NCBI GenBank assembly: GCA_030272585.1
Contig: BSYQ01000009.1
Coordinates: 4,960,001 to 5,024,000 of the forward strand
Reading direction: 5' to 3'
Source of the DNA: Bryopsis sp. KO-2023
Lineage: Eukaryota > Chlorophyta > Ulvophyceae > Bryopsidales > Bryopsidaceae
Length of the DNA: 64,000 nucleotides
Part shown: one piece after another, positions 1 to 12,553 of the stretch
Position numbering within the stretch: position 1 is the first letter of the stretch
Layout: the number at the start of each line of letters is the position of its first letter
Made by a program: the position numbers and the translations under genes
The notes under the pieces: generated by a model
Seen by the model: only the letters and a program-made list of their open reading frames with translations
Told to the model about the DNA's origin: nothing
Database searches by the model: none

Positions 1-138
1 CTTTTTCTTAGTGAAAAAAAAAAGACACCGATGCAATCACATGGGTAGATACGTCTAATTACACAAGAAAGATATAAATATATATATGTATATAACCAAT
101 GCTCCTACAAACAATTTTCAAAGCAGTCCAGAATCACT

Positions 139-201
139 TCAGGGAACAGAAAATACAGCCAACCCAAGCACCCCAATAATCGACACACCAATAATGGCCT
201 C
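139..201 (-). CDS. Possible terminal exon with hydrophobic tail
   Basis: On the minus strand a short frame reads TNLEAIIGVSIIGVLGLAVF and then SVP before a TGA stop. This resembles a single C-terminal membrane helix, as in tail-anchored proteins. An AG that could serve as 3' splice site lies just before it. A second minus-strand frame at about 357-414 (AYDLCREFLAEKRRNSQRK, followed by a GTAAAA donor) could be the preceding exon, but the phase was not proven. No family was recognised, and the call rests only on composition and splice-like signals. Confidence 0.2.
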   Translation of the reverse strand, partial: EAIIGVSIIGVLGLAVFSVP

Positions 202-1222
202 CAAATTTGTCTTTTCCCAGATACTCATGCGTAACATTTTTCATAAATTCAACACTAACAAATACGAAATAAGATCATGTATTGCAAAAAAAAAAACCTT
301 TCTAAGAAAACAGTCATGTGATAATATCCTTGCAAAGTTCAACGAGCTTCCCTTTTTTACTTTTCTTTGGGAGTTTCTTCGTTTTTCAGCTAAAAATTCG
401 CGACAGAGGTCATAAGCCCGATTAAAGTTTTCAATAAAAAAAAGGCCAAAAAAAAACGAACCCCACAGGTATTGGTTTTAATAGATTGACCACCCGTTGC
501 ATTGAAATTCCCCCCCAAAAAAAGCGAAATTTTAAAAATGTTCCATCCCAGCCTATCTTCTCAACCACTCCCGGATATTAAAAAAAAAAAAAAAAGTGAC
601 AAAAGCCAGAATAAAATAAAGGGTACAGGGGGAAAAGAGTTCGTTTTTTTTTTTTTGGTCTTTCAGAAAAAAAAGGGGATGAAAGCACCAGTCGCATGAA
701 GCCAAATTAAAATCGAAAAAAAGATTTAAAAAAACACAATATATTGTATGTATGGATGCTTGATATTGCCCTGCTGCTTTTTTTTCCAGTCGAATGTATT
801 TTTTTTTCTTTTTTTCTTTCTTTTTAATCTTTTCTTTTTTGAATAACTTTACGGAGTTGAAAATAGCCTGCAAAATTCTTACAACAGAAAAAAAAAAGAC
901 AGAAGAGAATGAAAAAATCCCCTCCTTAAAATCTGCTAGCCGTCGATGCCTCTGGAAAAATCACAAAAACAGAAAAAAAAACAATCAATTCATTATTTCG
1001 ATATTTTTCAAATTTTTATTTTTATTTAATAATATGCGCTCCGCAGCAAAACAGTTCTTGAGAAAATGCTGGATTTAACAGCAAGTGGTGGTGTTTTTTT
1101 ACTGACCAGCCATTGAAAACCCCATCTTGTCAGAAATTTTAAAACTGTATTTTTCTCAGAAATGCACTCAGGCAAAAAACATCTTGTTCGGCCCGCTTGA
1201 GTGGATCGTTGCAAAAACTTGA

Positions 1223-1380
1223 AGTCAACTTTTCAATTGCTACTAAAACACTTGATAAAAAAGTCCAGCTTCATGTCAATTTTTCAATTGCTGCTGAAAC
1301 ACTTGATAAAAAAAAACCCAGCTTCATGTTAATTCTTCAATATCCACTGAAACACTTGATAAAAACAATCCAGCTTCGTG
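1223..1380 (+). repeat. Three-copy tandem repeat, about 52-bp unit
   Basis: Three successive copies begin near 1223, 1274 and 1328. Each contains the shared core AAACACTTGATAAAAA followed by TCCAGCTTC or a close variant. Copies differ by point changes and A-tract length, so the array is old or polymorphic. It lies in spacer DNA with no gene assigned. Confidence 0.8.
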
Positions 1381-3796
1381 TCGCAGGAAAAACCCAACAG
1401 CAATTCCATTCCCAACTTGCTTTCTACATTCACTCAGTGATCCCAGCCAAATGCAGTGAAAAAGCATCGGCCAAACTTCGAATTTCCGACCCCTCGTTTT
1501 CACTTTTGAAACTGATATTGGAGAAAACAAAATGACAAACAGGCACGGTGACTTCCAGACATATTCATCGGTTTTTTTTTCTGCACGTGTTAGGATTACC
1601 CAGTTAGGGAGGGGCAGCTTCCTTCGCTGAACGACCTGAAAGCTGTGGGCTCCGTTTTCCTGACGTCTGGTTTCCGTAGGTCAGACCTCTCATTCTTCAG
1701 CAAAGCTGCAGCAAACGGGGATTGCGATTCCTGGCTCAACAGCTGCACATGCAAAAAAGAATCGATCACTAAATTATATATACATCATGGGAAATCCAGA
1801 CACAATTTAAATAGGATATGTTAAGTCAGCGATAGCTTGTCTTGGGATTTTCAAATTTTATTCTCTTTTGTTTCTCAGGTGTGCCCAGTTGTCTTCCTTT
1901 TCTTTTTTTTAATTATATTATTATTTATTTATTTTTTGCTGTATTATTTGACAGCAAAACGTTGCAATGGGAGCTGCGAATTTTTGACCAACACACTTTA
2001 CCAGGCTTTTTGTTTCACTCAGTTTCTGAGCATAAGGGAGGGGGAAGAGGGGGAAATGACATGAATCCCCTGTCGAGAATGGCCGCGAGAAAAGTCAAAA
2101 AATACAGTTATAAAAATAAGCGAAAAGAAAGCACGTGTCAGTGCAGGAGGCATTTTGCTATAACACTTGAGCAAACATTGACCAAAATGTATCATTCGAT
2201 TTTACGTTATTCCCTCCTTCCTTATTTTGAAAGCAACATTTTCAGTGGGAAGAAAGCGTAATGGAGAATGGAGTTGAAGTTCGGCAATTAAATAGGAAGG
2301 CGCCAAATTGGAAAGCATTTTTTGTCACTTTCTTGCCGAAAAAAGGGTACATCGTAACAAAGATCTATTCGTTTTTGATTTCTGGGTCAGTCCATTTCGA
2401 CATATCTTTGTGTGGAGGTGTTGCATGTCTTGCATATGGAAGAGTTTTGAAATAGCTCATATTTAACCAGTGGAGTGTGTGTATGCGTTGTGGATAGTGA
2501 ATAATGTGTGTGTGTGTGTGCAAAACGCGGTGTTTGTTTGTTGGAGATGTCTTAAATAAGTTTAAACTTAAGGGACACCACAACAGTACAGCCCCATTTT
2601 ATCCCCTCTTTGTTTAAACACAAGGTTTTTCCCCTCCCAACCACACTTATATTAAAACCAAAAAAAAAAAGCTCTCGACAGCTTTCTTTTGTGTGTGCGT
2701 TTCGAATGACAAACTCCACCCAAAAAACCACCTGATTTTTTCTTTCTAATCATCTTCATTTGTTGTTGTGTTATTTCCGTTATCAAGTAGTTGGTTTTGT
2801 TTTTTTTTTCCTCTTCATTGCCAAAAACTACCCCCCCCCCCCCAACCTCTCCCCCTTCCCAAAAAAAATAATTAAAAAAAAAAATGGAAACCTAATCCAT
2901 ATGTGTATTGTGTGGTTTTATTTCAACACCACGTTTTTTTTGGGCTTTTTTTAATGGGGGTTTAAATAAAAATCACGGCCGACTCCTTTTCTCAAGAAGC
3001 TGGTCAAAGAGAAAAAAAAGGGATAAAAGGAAAATAAAACCAGGGGGTATGTACCAGAGAAACATGCTTTTCCAGCATATTTCTGTAAAAAAAAAAAAAA
3101 AAGGTTTGCGCAGCAAGCCGTTTCGACCTTGTGCAAGAACGTCAATGGTAATTAATGTTTTTAAATTGTTTTTTTTTATCAAAGGAAAAAAAAAAAAGAA
3201 AAAAACCACGAGAAAACTATTTTTTTTATCCTACCCCATTGCTCTGCACAGAAACACTATTCTCCGCTCTTTCACGTCGATTGTCGTAAATATTCGTTTG
3301 CCAAACATGCACATCAGATTTCTGCGATTTCAAAAAAATAAATATCTATAAGTAAAAAGAAAAAAGAAAACAAGAATGTCTCATCAACAGAAAACACACC
3401 AATCACCATTCACCCCTGGTTGCTCATTGAAAAAAAAAACTGTCCTTGAATGAACTATTTCTATTTCTATTTTATTATTTTTGGAGGGGTAGCTATAGGG
3501 GGAGGGGGAGGGAGTTCATCAATTAACTTGAAAATAAATAAATAAATAAACTAAACATAATAAAATAAAATGCCAGAAGTGAGAATACCCCTTCACGAAC
3601 CAACAACCTATATATAGCACAACAGATCCTGGTCGCTTCTCAGGAAACCTTCTCCGGCACATCAACACCACAAGCACAAGACTAACTCCAACACACATAC
3701 ATATATATACATATATGAAACCGACGTAACACACCCAACTGCTACAACAAGCCGCCTTCCAAACAACCAAACAAAAACTGGATGACAGACAGACAG

Positions 3797-3819
3797 CACA
3801 CACACACACACACACACAC
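3797..3819. repeat. CA dinucleotide microsatellite
   Basis: A run of about eleven CA units lies near the 3' side of the IPC synthase gene. On the minus strand it reads as a Cys-Val repeat, which explains the low-complexity frame there. Confidence 0.9.
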
Positions 3820-3918
3820 GCTTCCCACCCCCCCCTCCGATATGAAACGAACCTGCACATCTTATAAACCTTACGCGTATTTTACCGATGCCTCCAGTGT
3901 TGAAGATTTTTTTTTTCC

Positions 3919-6900
3919 TCAGCAAATACATATACGTGGAGGGGAGCTCTTATCAGCTCTTACCTGAGTTCGAGAGTCATACTGCACCACCACTTCCAAT
4001 TCCGTGTCCATTTCCCCCTTCGTGGAATCCTCATCCCGCATGTCTCTGTGAGTGGTCCATCTTCTATGCATGGTGTAAAACACCAACGGAACGGTATACC
4101 AAGCCACCACGATGTCGACGGTGTAATGCTTCCTCGAGGCGATAATTAACAGGGAAAGAATGCCAGCCAGGATCCACCCCAGCACTTTAACCGCAAAGAG
4201 CCCCCCGTAAGTTTGGTAGGTCAACACCCCCACTAGGATGAAAGTGGTGTGGGAGGAAAACACCAAATCCCCGCAGCCCCCGGTGGCTTGCCTGGTCGGG
4301 TTCATGAGGATATGCTCCCACCTGAGCAGCCAGGGAAAAAGCCAGGGGTTGAAAATATATATAACACATTATTCATTATATGTATAACATATATATGTCA
4401 GCGTTTTTTTTCTGGAGATTTTTGAATCAGTTTCTTCTTTGTTTGTTTTTGGGGTAGAGAGCTAGATATGGACATTGTGATGATACGGTGGCTTTTTTTC
4501 TGAGTCAGACTATAACACATTTCCGTGACGGGCTGCACTCAGCTGTTCGGCCTTGTGTAAAATACTTTCAACTCAATTCAATTCAATATAACATATATGT
4601 ATATATATACTTACTCTGTCCGGAAATAACTGTCCACTTATGTTTGGGGTTACAGTTCACGAGTGCGACATCCAATTGATGTGAAATTTTGTGGCCAGCA
4701 TCTCTGATACACGTAGATAAAGCCCACAAAGTTTCAGATCCATTGGTTCAGAGGCTGCGATGCAGTGGCTCCGAAACCAGAAACGAAGCAAAACCTCGAT
4801 TTTCACTTCGACGACTTTTACAATTTGCATACTAAAATTGATTCAAAATTGTAAGATACTGTTATAAAGCAACAATATAGACTTCGTATAGTGTATCCCC
4901 AAAATTTGCTCTGAAAATTCCACCTGGCCTCTAGTGTAATGCGCTTGGCATTCCGTATCATAATCCCATTTTCTAGGCAGCTTGGTCACTTTCGCTCCTA
5001 TTTTCAAGCGAACTGGCGCGAAAAGGTCTCTTGAGTTGCGTTCATGACGTTTGCGAGGTCGAGGTGGAGTTCGCGCGTTGCGCCGCTATTTTCGGTTTCA
5101 GAGGTCGACTTTCCCTCGGTTTTATAGTCGTCACGATTACTGAACGACGACATCGTGCTTTACTCACTAGTTCAATTACGACGAAATTTTGTGAGCTCGC
5201 CACAGAACATCTAAAAAATGTGTTCACAAAAGTTTGTGGCAAACGATGAACGTTTGACGTGTCAAAACGTTCACAGGAAGGTGAAAATCGAGGTTTTGCT
5301 TCGTTTCTGGTTTCGGAGCCACTGCATCGCAGCCTCTGAACCAATGGATCTGAAACTTTGTGGGCTTCATCTACGTGTATCAGAGATGCTGGCCACAAAA
5401 TTTCACATCAATTGGATGTCGCACTCGTGAACTGTAACCCCAAACATAAGTGGACAGTTATTTCCGGACAGAGTAAGTATATATATAGATAAAAGGGGTT
5501 GAGCGCCATTCTCATTGAAAAAATAGTCCCAAGACATGACGCCCAAAAGACAGGCAATTGGTTGAACACAAATGCTCAATATTTCAATATTTCTTTTTCA
5601 AATTGTATTCAGAAATATCATGAGTCATCAAAAGGGCGCCAGCGTAAACGTACCAGTGGTCAGCAGCAGGCCTCACCGCCGTAGGTTCTCCTTTTCTGCA
5701 ATGGTAGTGTGGAGCCGGTAGTTGCGTCGAAAGAAATGAAACTATCCTCAATGCTTGGCACACTGCAGCATTTCACACACGGAAAAAAATAGTTTTTAAT
5801 TTTAGTTTTTTCCTTTTTGGAAAATTCCAATGAGACTGACATGAAACCTGATGCTGCTGTGTACACAAAATTTCCAAGCCTCTGTGTGTTCTGGATTCTT
5901 TTCTTTTTTTTTCTTTTTTTTAAATATATATGCAAAATTCGAGGCCAGGTGTTGTACCCAACAGAAATATATGTCTTGTTTTGTTTTGTTATTTTATGTT
6001 TTGTTTGTTTTTTTTTCTGCACCTCATACAGCACTTGCTCGAACAAAAGAGTGTGTGGTCATTTAAAAAAAAAAATCGTTTTTTGTTAAATGTGTTTTTC
6101 AAAAACTCACCAACCAGTACCATGAGGAGGCGGGAAAACAGCACAGCTGTGTAAAACCTCTTTCGTGCCACCACGAAAGGAGAAAATGTCCAAATCAAAA
6201 AGCTTGCAAACATGAGAAAAAATACCGTTTCGCTGACCCATGTTTTGCTGTTATCGAGCTCCTGCCATCAGGGAAAAAAAAAGAAACTGAAAAAAATAAA
6301 TCAAATATATATAATATGTACATATTTAGAAAAAACTCTTAAGGTAAGCTCAAAAAGTTCATTTAGCCGGTACCATAACGAACAGCGAATTGGGAAGAAG
6401 CAGGAAAGTTTTTGCAGACAGACAGACTAGATCGTTTGGAGTGTACCATTCGAAAAACTGTGTCATGACAGACTGGATGGTTCGAAATGCATCATTTGAA
6501 AAACATATGCATCATGACAGACTAAATGGTTCAAAATGCATCAATAGAAAAACATATGCATCATGAATTTTCTTCTTTTTTTTTTACCGGCAGCAGATCG
6601 AAGCCTAGGTCTCCTAGAGGAACTTCTTGAGGTTGGTGCAGCCTGTGTTCCAGTTGAGTGAAAATTCCATGGATGTACTGGAAAAACGCTCCAAATAAAA
6701 TAGGCTTCCATCGGCTCTTCAGCATCGGCAACTGAAACAAATTTAGAATGAATGTGTGTCAGTCTGAAAACCTCCCAACCTTCCCTTGAGAGTAAGGTTT
6801 CTCAGGAATATATATATATAAATATATATGTATGTACTTAGCCAGGTAATATCTGCAGAAACGTCCTAAAGAGCAGTAGGAAAAAACAAAAAAATCTGAT

Positions 6901-7030
6901 ACCGCACCTCCACAACGATTTCCATCTGGACCCTGCGCCATAACTCCCGCAAAAAAGGCGAGCAAGGGAAACAGCATCCTTCCTCCTCTGTTCCATTTCG
7001 GTTTTCCGTTTGCAATTGGACCACGCTCAT
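3919..7030 (-). CDS. IPCS: Inositol phosphorylceramide synthase (plant-type, PAP2/SMS family)
   Basis: The enzyme transfers phosphoinositol from phosphatidylinositol to ceramide in Golgi-type membranes. Exons from 5' to 3' are 7030-6908, 6731-6588, 6261-6111, 5762-5654 and 4321-3919, giving 309 residues with all phases consistent. Exon 2 contains QYIHG and DLGFDLLP. The exon 3/4 junction gives CQALRIVSFLSTQLPAPHYH, the plant IPCS signature. The last exon carries the sphingomyelin-synthase-type catalytic motifs CGDLVFSSH and SRKHYTVD, supplying the two His and one Asp of the active site. About six membrane helices are visible. The start at 7030 (MSVVQLQTE) could instead be 7078 in the same frame. 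A donor (ACTCAG|GTAAGA) at 3965 means the last 15 residues may be replaced by a further exon. The 1.3-kb last intron holds a MITE. Confidence 0.9.
4614..5473. mobile_element. MITE with ~195-bp terminal inverted repeats (Tc1/mariner, Stowaway-like)
   Basis: Left end CTCTGTCCGGAAATAACTGT and right end ACAGTTATTTCCGGACAGAG are exact inverted complements. The inversion continues inward for about 195 bp, roughly 4614-4815 and 5276-5473, with few mismatches. TA lies at both outer edges (4612-4613 and 5474-5475), matching the TA target duplication of Tc1/mariner elements. The end resembles the plant Stowaway/mariner terminus by memory only. The ~460-bp centre has no recognised transposase, so the element is probably non-autonomous. 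It sits in the last intron of the IPC synthase gene. Confidence 0.85.
6420..6565. repeat. Three-copy tandem repeat in IPCS intron
   Basis: Three copies of a ~49-bp unit begin with GACAGACT at about 6420, 6467 and 6516. The last two end with AACATATGCATCAT; the first is more diverged. The array lies in the intron between exons 2 and 3 of the IPC synthase gene. Confidence 0.75.
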
Positions 7031-7078
7031 TCTTTCTTGATTTTTTTTTTTCCCTCTCTTTTCGTTCAACTTGTCCAA

Positions 7079-8718
7079 CGGAGAGTTGAAAAAAACTGGC
7101 CCCTTCCGTAACTATATAGCTTCTCGTCTCAAAGGGAACGCAAAAAAAAAAAAAAAAAACACCGGACTGACACTTCCGCGCAGGTGTTGGGCTCCGGTGT
7201 GACTCGGGGGTTACGTTTTTTTCCCTCTCTCTCCTTGGACGTTGTTTTCGATTTCTTCCCTGTTGCTCGACTGGTCGCGCGCTTTTTTTTTCTCGCAGGC
7301 GTTCCTTGAACCTTGTGCGTTCCCCCAGCAGGAGACAGTACGAGTGACGGACGGTGGGGTCGAGAGGGGGCGTTTTTTTCCTGCAGGAGGTGGTATGATT
7401 CGCACGCACCTTGGATTTTCTATGAGGTGGGAGTGATCAATGAGTGAGAGAGAGGATCCATCAGCAATTGGCGACGACCCTCTGATATCCCCCCGAGGGT
7501 CGTTGCGGTCGCTGACGGTTTTTCGCTCAACTCCGCTGCGAACCATATTTTCGTCTCAACCTCCCCCCCCCAAGGTCAACGCTGCCTCGCAAACGACATT
7601 AACAGCTCGATTTGCCAGCAGTTTCTCAGGAAAGTGTGGGAGCCGATCGGGGTATCGCCACCACCTCTCTTGATGAGGTTTGGGCTATGATTTCCACTGC
7701 AGAGTGGAATGCAACGGCACCCCTCCCTGCAGTTTTTCCTCAGGGTTCCAAAACACCCAGCGCCAGACACCCCAAATCACCTCCCTTTCCAAAACCATCC
7801 AGGGCCATTCATTCCCCCCCAAAAAACTCTCTCCAACCAATCGCAATTGCAAATTGAAACAATTGCAGCATTTCCCGTTGTCCAAATGGACAGTGATATT
7901 CCTGGTCAGGCTATTTTTTTACACCAACACAACACAGTCCCCCACATTCCCAGTGGTATTGACCATGATGCAGCATTCAAATTCCCCACCACTTGCTGGG
8001 CAAAAGCCCCCCCCTCCTCAAAACAAACTCTACCTGGCACATTTCCTCAAACGACCCCCCCCCCCCCACTTTTCCCAACCATTTCGGCAACTATCCTTCG
8101 ATTACAGTCAGACTAAAAAAAAACTCACCTCATTCGTGGCTTGGCGTTCCTTTTTCACCTCTGATTCTAAAGAAAACCCCGCAAGACATCCCAAAAAGCA
8201 CGCAGGTCTCGCATTTAAACAAAAACACTTTTTCTTTAATGTGAAAGAAATATCCCCCCTTTTGGCGTCACATTTTTTCCCCCCCTCTCTTTTGTTTGTG
8301 GCATCCTCACTCTGAATCCCATCCAAGTTCATTCAGCAACTGCTGCCAAAAGCAACCCATCTACCCCATGAAAAAGCCTTCTTTGAATTCGTCGCAAAAT
8401 CAACCCCAACCTCACATTTCCGGTCAAAAAAGAAGGAAAAAAAGATTCCTCAGCCGTAATAACATGCTGTAATTCTCTCCTCAAAAAAAACATTACCCCC
8501 GTTTTTCAGCAACAAAAAGAGCATCTATTATCAAAAAATAATCCTTTTACACTATCCGATGAGTCATCACATTTTTCGAGTCTGACCTCTTCGAGAAACA
8601 GACCAGCTCCAGACTTTCGTTTTTCTGTTCGAATTGAATCTTTAGTCACACCCTCCCTGCCCCCCTTTTTTTTCTCTTAAGCCCCACCCCGATCGAATTC
8701 CCCTGGCTTGCAGGTTTT
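7079..8718. other. Upstream region of IPCS, no firm gene
   Basis: This stretch holds the probable promoter and 5' leader of the minus-strand IPC synthase gene. A plus-strand frame at 7440-7673 starts MSEREDPSAIGDDPLISPRG and could be the first exon of a divergent gene, with a possible GTCAAC donor near 7576. No continuation or homology was found. From 7700 to 8700 the plus strand is unusually C-rich with many CCCC runs, giving long Pro/Ser/Thr frames that look compositional. Confidence 0.4.
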
Positions 8719-9114
8719 TCACTCGGGGTTTATTTCTGATGTGCTTCCGCTGGTGACCAGTCTGGCAGAGCAGTTTTCGAATTCCATCATTTCCAGCTCC
8801 AGAACCCTTGGTGGGGACATCAAGGAGGAGCTTTCCTCCATTTCCTCTGAGGTCTCAGAGGTGGAGGCTGCATTGCTTGGACTTCCGCCAACCCCATCCA
8901 TGCAGGAGTCATTCTCCATCTCCTCTGGCCCGAGCAACGAGGTCTGTTGTGCCTCGATCAAGGACGCTCCCGCCAATTGCATAGCTTTGGTCGTTGCGGT
9001 TCGGAGGAATGCGAAAATTTTTGGAGCGATCGGTTCCACCTCTTTCTCTGAATCGGTGGAGTAGCAGTCACACAGCCATTCGAAAACCATATTTTTTTTT
9101 CCCCGAAAAAACAC
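8719..9114 (-). CDS. Small acidic Ser-rich orphan ORF, possibly a first exon
   Basis: This minus-strand frame could start at an internal Met (MVFEWLCDCYSTDSEKEVE) about eight codons in, at 9090. It runs through KIFAFLRTATTKAMQLAGAS into an acidic, Ser- and Met-rich tail. Local GC is higher than the flanks, as in real exons here. A GTGAAA near 8724 may be a donor, in which case the stop at 8719 is intronic. No domain was recognised. A plus-strand frame over the same bases (8708-9064) is also open, so strand choice is a judgement from composition. Confidence 0.35.
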   Translation of the reverse strand: MFFRGKKNMVFEWLCDCYSTDSEKEVEPIAPKIFAFLRTATTKAMQLAGASLIEAQQTSLLGPEEMENDSCMDGVGGSPSNAASTSETSEEMEESSSLMSPPRVLELEMMEFENCSARLVTSGSTSEINPE

Positions 9115-10584
9115 GTTTGCGCTCGTTGGATTAGCTCGACTTCACCCTCTCTTCACGAGCGCTCGCTTTCGTTTTTTTTTTTGCCTGGGGGTTGATATAA
9201 AAAAAAACAGAAGCAATCGTTCAAGATGGGGTCGGACAGGCAAGCCAAACCAGCAACATTCAGAAAAGGACGCACTCCGTTTGCCCAACACCACGACAGG
9301 GATGGAAGCCCAGATTCGAGACGAAAGGAATCTTTGTCCGAATAAAGCACGGATAAAGCATCTCGATGGAAGTTAAGCAGACGACCAACGGAAAAACGAA
9401 AAAGAAAAAAAAAAAACACCCACCTGGCTAATCGTAAATCGTTACGGGGAGGCGGCGGGGTGTTGATCATACCTCCGTGTTTGGTTATTCAAGAAAACTG
9501 ACTAGTTGAAGCGCATGGGCTCGCGTGTGGGGACTTGCGGCGTCTCAAAGCCGCAAAAAATTTCGCGAAAATACGTACCGCACGGAAAAAAAACGCCCCC
9601 CGCTGTTGAACGCTGTGAAAAAGAGGGTGTATTTTATGTGGAAATTCATTGCTGGATGCCAGTGTGTATTTAAATGCATGGTCCTTCAGTTGTGTGACCC
9701 AACCTTTTTTCCGATTCTGGGAGAGGGCCCGCGCTTTTTCACTGCGCGCGTGTAATGTTTTGGTTTTGGTTCAGTGAGCCAGACACATAATCGACACAAA
9801 TTTGGCTGCTGGCTTGCCTTCCACATATTAAAAAAAAAACATTTAACCTTTTCCACGCATTAACGTCAGGTTTGGTAACTAACACACTCCCAAGCTGGCA
9901 CCCACCCTATTCAGATTGCCTCCTCCATTCAAAAAACATGTTGTAGTCACAATCATCAGCAGGCCCCAGGTGTACAACCATAGTGGCCTACTCAAGTGTA
10001 AACTGATTCTTGATTCCTGACAATCATCGTACAGAAAAAGGCCAAGACACGACGACAAGCATTCCTTTATCTTCCTCCCATTCTGTGTCAGTTGTGTAAC
10101 GAACTTTTGACAATTTATGGGATTCTTGTTGTGAACTAAAATGTTTCACACGACGAGTTTTTTTCATAGACATCATAACTTCCGTTATATGCCTCCCCCA
10201 GTTTCTGTCAAGCATGTAAAACGCCACACGAAATCGACCAATTTGATCCACTTCCCAACAATTCCAACAATGCTTTAAAAATGCACGACTAGATTTTTGT
10301 CCAGAACACTAACAAAGCAAAAAGACAACAAAGGGAGAAAAAGTCAGACTCCCAAAAGAGTGAACAAGAAAGGACATATGGGAAGAAGAGGGTTTCCTGG
10401 GAGGGGCCAATTCCATTTTGCTTTTCTTCAATTCGATTTCGCACCCCCCTCAACCGTTTTGCACACCAAGCCTGTGCGATTCCGTGTCTCCTTGCTGTCC
10501 CTATCAATCATCCTCACCAGCTCGTATCTCAACCAACCATAAAAGCATCAAGCCGAGCAAACCCAGCGGAGGATTCTTTAAGCA
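9115..10584. other. Spacer upstream of the FAS1 gene
   Basis: No supported gene is visible. Open frames on both strands are short, rich in Phe, Lys or Pro from homopolymer runs, and lack recognisable motifs. The right end should contain the promoter and 5' leader of the FAS1 gene starting at 10585. Confidence 0.5.
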
Positions 10585-12553
10585 ATGGCCAGGGGTATCG
10601 TTGTTTTGATCGCTCTGGTGGCGGCTGCCGTCACGTTTCCTTGCGTCTCAGGTGAAAATCCCGCCCCAGCCTCCAGCATCTCCAACGCACATTTTATTCA
10701 ATCAGCTTTTTGGGCCCCCGCACTCTTGTTTGCCTATCCTTTACCCGGCCCGGGTTTGTTCTGTTTGTAAGAGAGTCTGATTCTCATCGGCGTTTTGCAA
10801 TGATGATCGTGAGGGGTATGTGGCGTAACGCATTACTGTAATGCTGATGCAGGATGTGAAACGCTTGCTGAGAGCATCTCCAAAATCCCCAACCTGTCCA
10901 CCCTGCATAAAATAATAATGGTAGGTGCATATCCCTTCAACAACTCACCACACTGTCCGCCATTTATTCCATGTATATAGATATAGTTGAAAGGAAATCT
11001 TATCACCCAGCCGATCGAGTCTTTCAATTGGTTATGCGTTGTGGATGGCCAGGTTGTTGGAGATGATCAATTTTTTTCCAGCCCCACGTTTGATGGGCTG
11101 TTATTGGCTCCTGTGGATACGGCTTTTGAGAAGCTGTTGTCAGACATGAACACGACTTTGTCAGCATTTATGGCCGATCGAGCCAGACTGGAAAAGGTGG
11201 GGCGCTGAGAAAAAAAAAACAGAATTGAAAAACGCTGGTGCAGGCCTCTGCATTCACCATCTTTGTTGCTTCTTCTTTCCAATTAACAATTAAAAACAAT
11301 AACACAAAAATACTTATAATAATATTATTATATTATCATAATTAGTACAGTTGTTTTTTTGCATACGATCGACTCCACAACACTGGAGCCATGTTTTGGC
11401 ACACACTCGGACGGTTCATTTTCGGCACACTTTGCTGCAAGTGGCAATCTCTTTTGAAAGTATGCAGTCATCAGGGTGTTTTTTTTTGTTTTTTTTTTTA
11501 TGTATACATCAGATCTTGGAGGACCACCTGATACCATCACCACCCCCAGAGCTGGAAGATGGCACCAAACTGAGTGCACAAAGCGGGATTCCCATCTCCG
11601 TAACAGCCGAATCCTCATGGTTGGTGTTCGTGTACCCAGACACCGTGGCCTCGGTGGTCATCCCCAAGATTGCAGCATGTGATGCAGTCTTCTATGTGGT
11701 GGACAGAGTTTTCTCCCCTGAGACGTCCGATTCCAGTTCAAAATCCACAGCCCCAGCTTCTCCCACCCCCGAGCCGACTTCTGAGTTCCTCTTTAGTGAT
11801 TCCCAACAGCCTGAGGTCAACGTCACTCGATTGACCACCTCTGGGCCAGTCATTCCCCAGGAGCCTTTCTCAACACCCGGTGTGGAATCCAACGTGTCGA
11901 CTGGGACGACCCTTTCCCCGGAAGCACTACTACCTCCCGTCTCAGAACTGGCCACCCAACCCCCTCCAGCACTTTCTGGCTTCTTCCCTCCCTCCCAGAA
12001 CGTCACCACCACACCGTTTCCAACTCCGGATGCCCTGCCTGCCCCTGCTCCTGAGCCTTTCGTTGAGTTCAACACCACCACCACATCCTCAGTTCCCTCA
12101 ACTGCACCGCAGACATCTTCCCTTCTCAATGCCAACGCATCTGAGCCTACCCCTATCCCTGAGCCGGTCCTGACTGACATGGATGCAGCCGTGATTTCAA
12201 GAGAGCCAGTGCCAACTGCTGAACTCATCCCAGCACCTGGACTGGCCCCATCCTCCAACTCATCCACACCTTTGCAGCCCAGGGAATTGCCACTAGAATC
12301 TCCTCCAGCTAGTTCATCCCGAACTAGTGCCCTACAAGAGGAGCCCGCCCCAGTGTTGGAAAAGAAATCGGAGCAGTTTATCGGAACACTTCCAGGGGAG
12401 GTTACAGAGGATGGAGAATCAGGGGGCAGTTCTGAGGTGGAACCTGAACAAGCCACAAGAGCACCAAAGCCCAATTCAGCTAGATCGCCATCTCCATCAA
12501 CAAATTCCGGAAGGTATTATTATTCCCCAAAATGTGTTTTAATTCTGATGTAA
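10585..12553 (+). CDS. Secreted fasciclin (FAS1) protein with Pro/Ser/Thr-rich tail
   Basis: Exons are 10585-10651, 10853-10920, 10987-11196 and 11513-12553, giving 461 residues. It begins with a signal peptide (MARGIVVLIALVAAAVTF). One FAS1 adhesion domain follows, at about residues 25-185: ISKIPNLSTLHKII, LLLAPVDTAFEKLL (the FAS1 H1-like box), DHLIPSPPPELEDGTKL and VFYVVDRVFSP (the H2-like end). The rest, about 270 residues, is rich in Pro, Ser, Thr and Glu with many SP, TP, PAP and PEP pairs, like an arabinogalactan-type extension. It is therefore likely an extracellular or wall protein. No clear GPI signal is visible; a donor-like AAG|GTATTA near 12512 leaves the final residues uncertain. 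Confidence 0.8.

Larger units (their letters stand above)
1..3918. other. Gene-poor AT-rich spacer
   Basis: No convincing gene is visible here. The open frames are driven by homopolymer A and T runs and read as Lys- or Phe-rich stretches. The stretch holds a three-copy tandem repeat (1223-1380), a short TG run near 2505, a long C run near 2830 and a CA run at 3797-3819. A short hydrophobic minus-strand frame at 139-201 is listed separately. The region also lies downstream of the IPC synthase gene, so a final exon or 3' UTR of that gene may fall near its right edge. Confidence 0.6.

Noticed and set aside
8708..9064. Plus-strand 118-residue frame
   Set aside because: It overlaps a minus-strand frame whose composition and Met position look more protein-like. 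Neither is certain, and only the minus one was listed, at low confidence.
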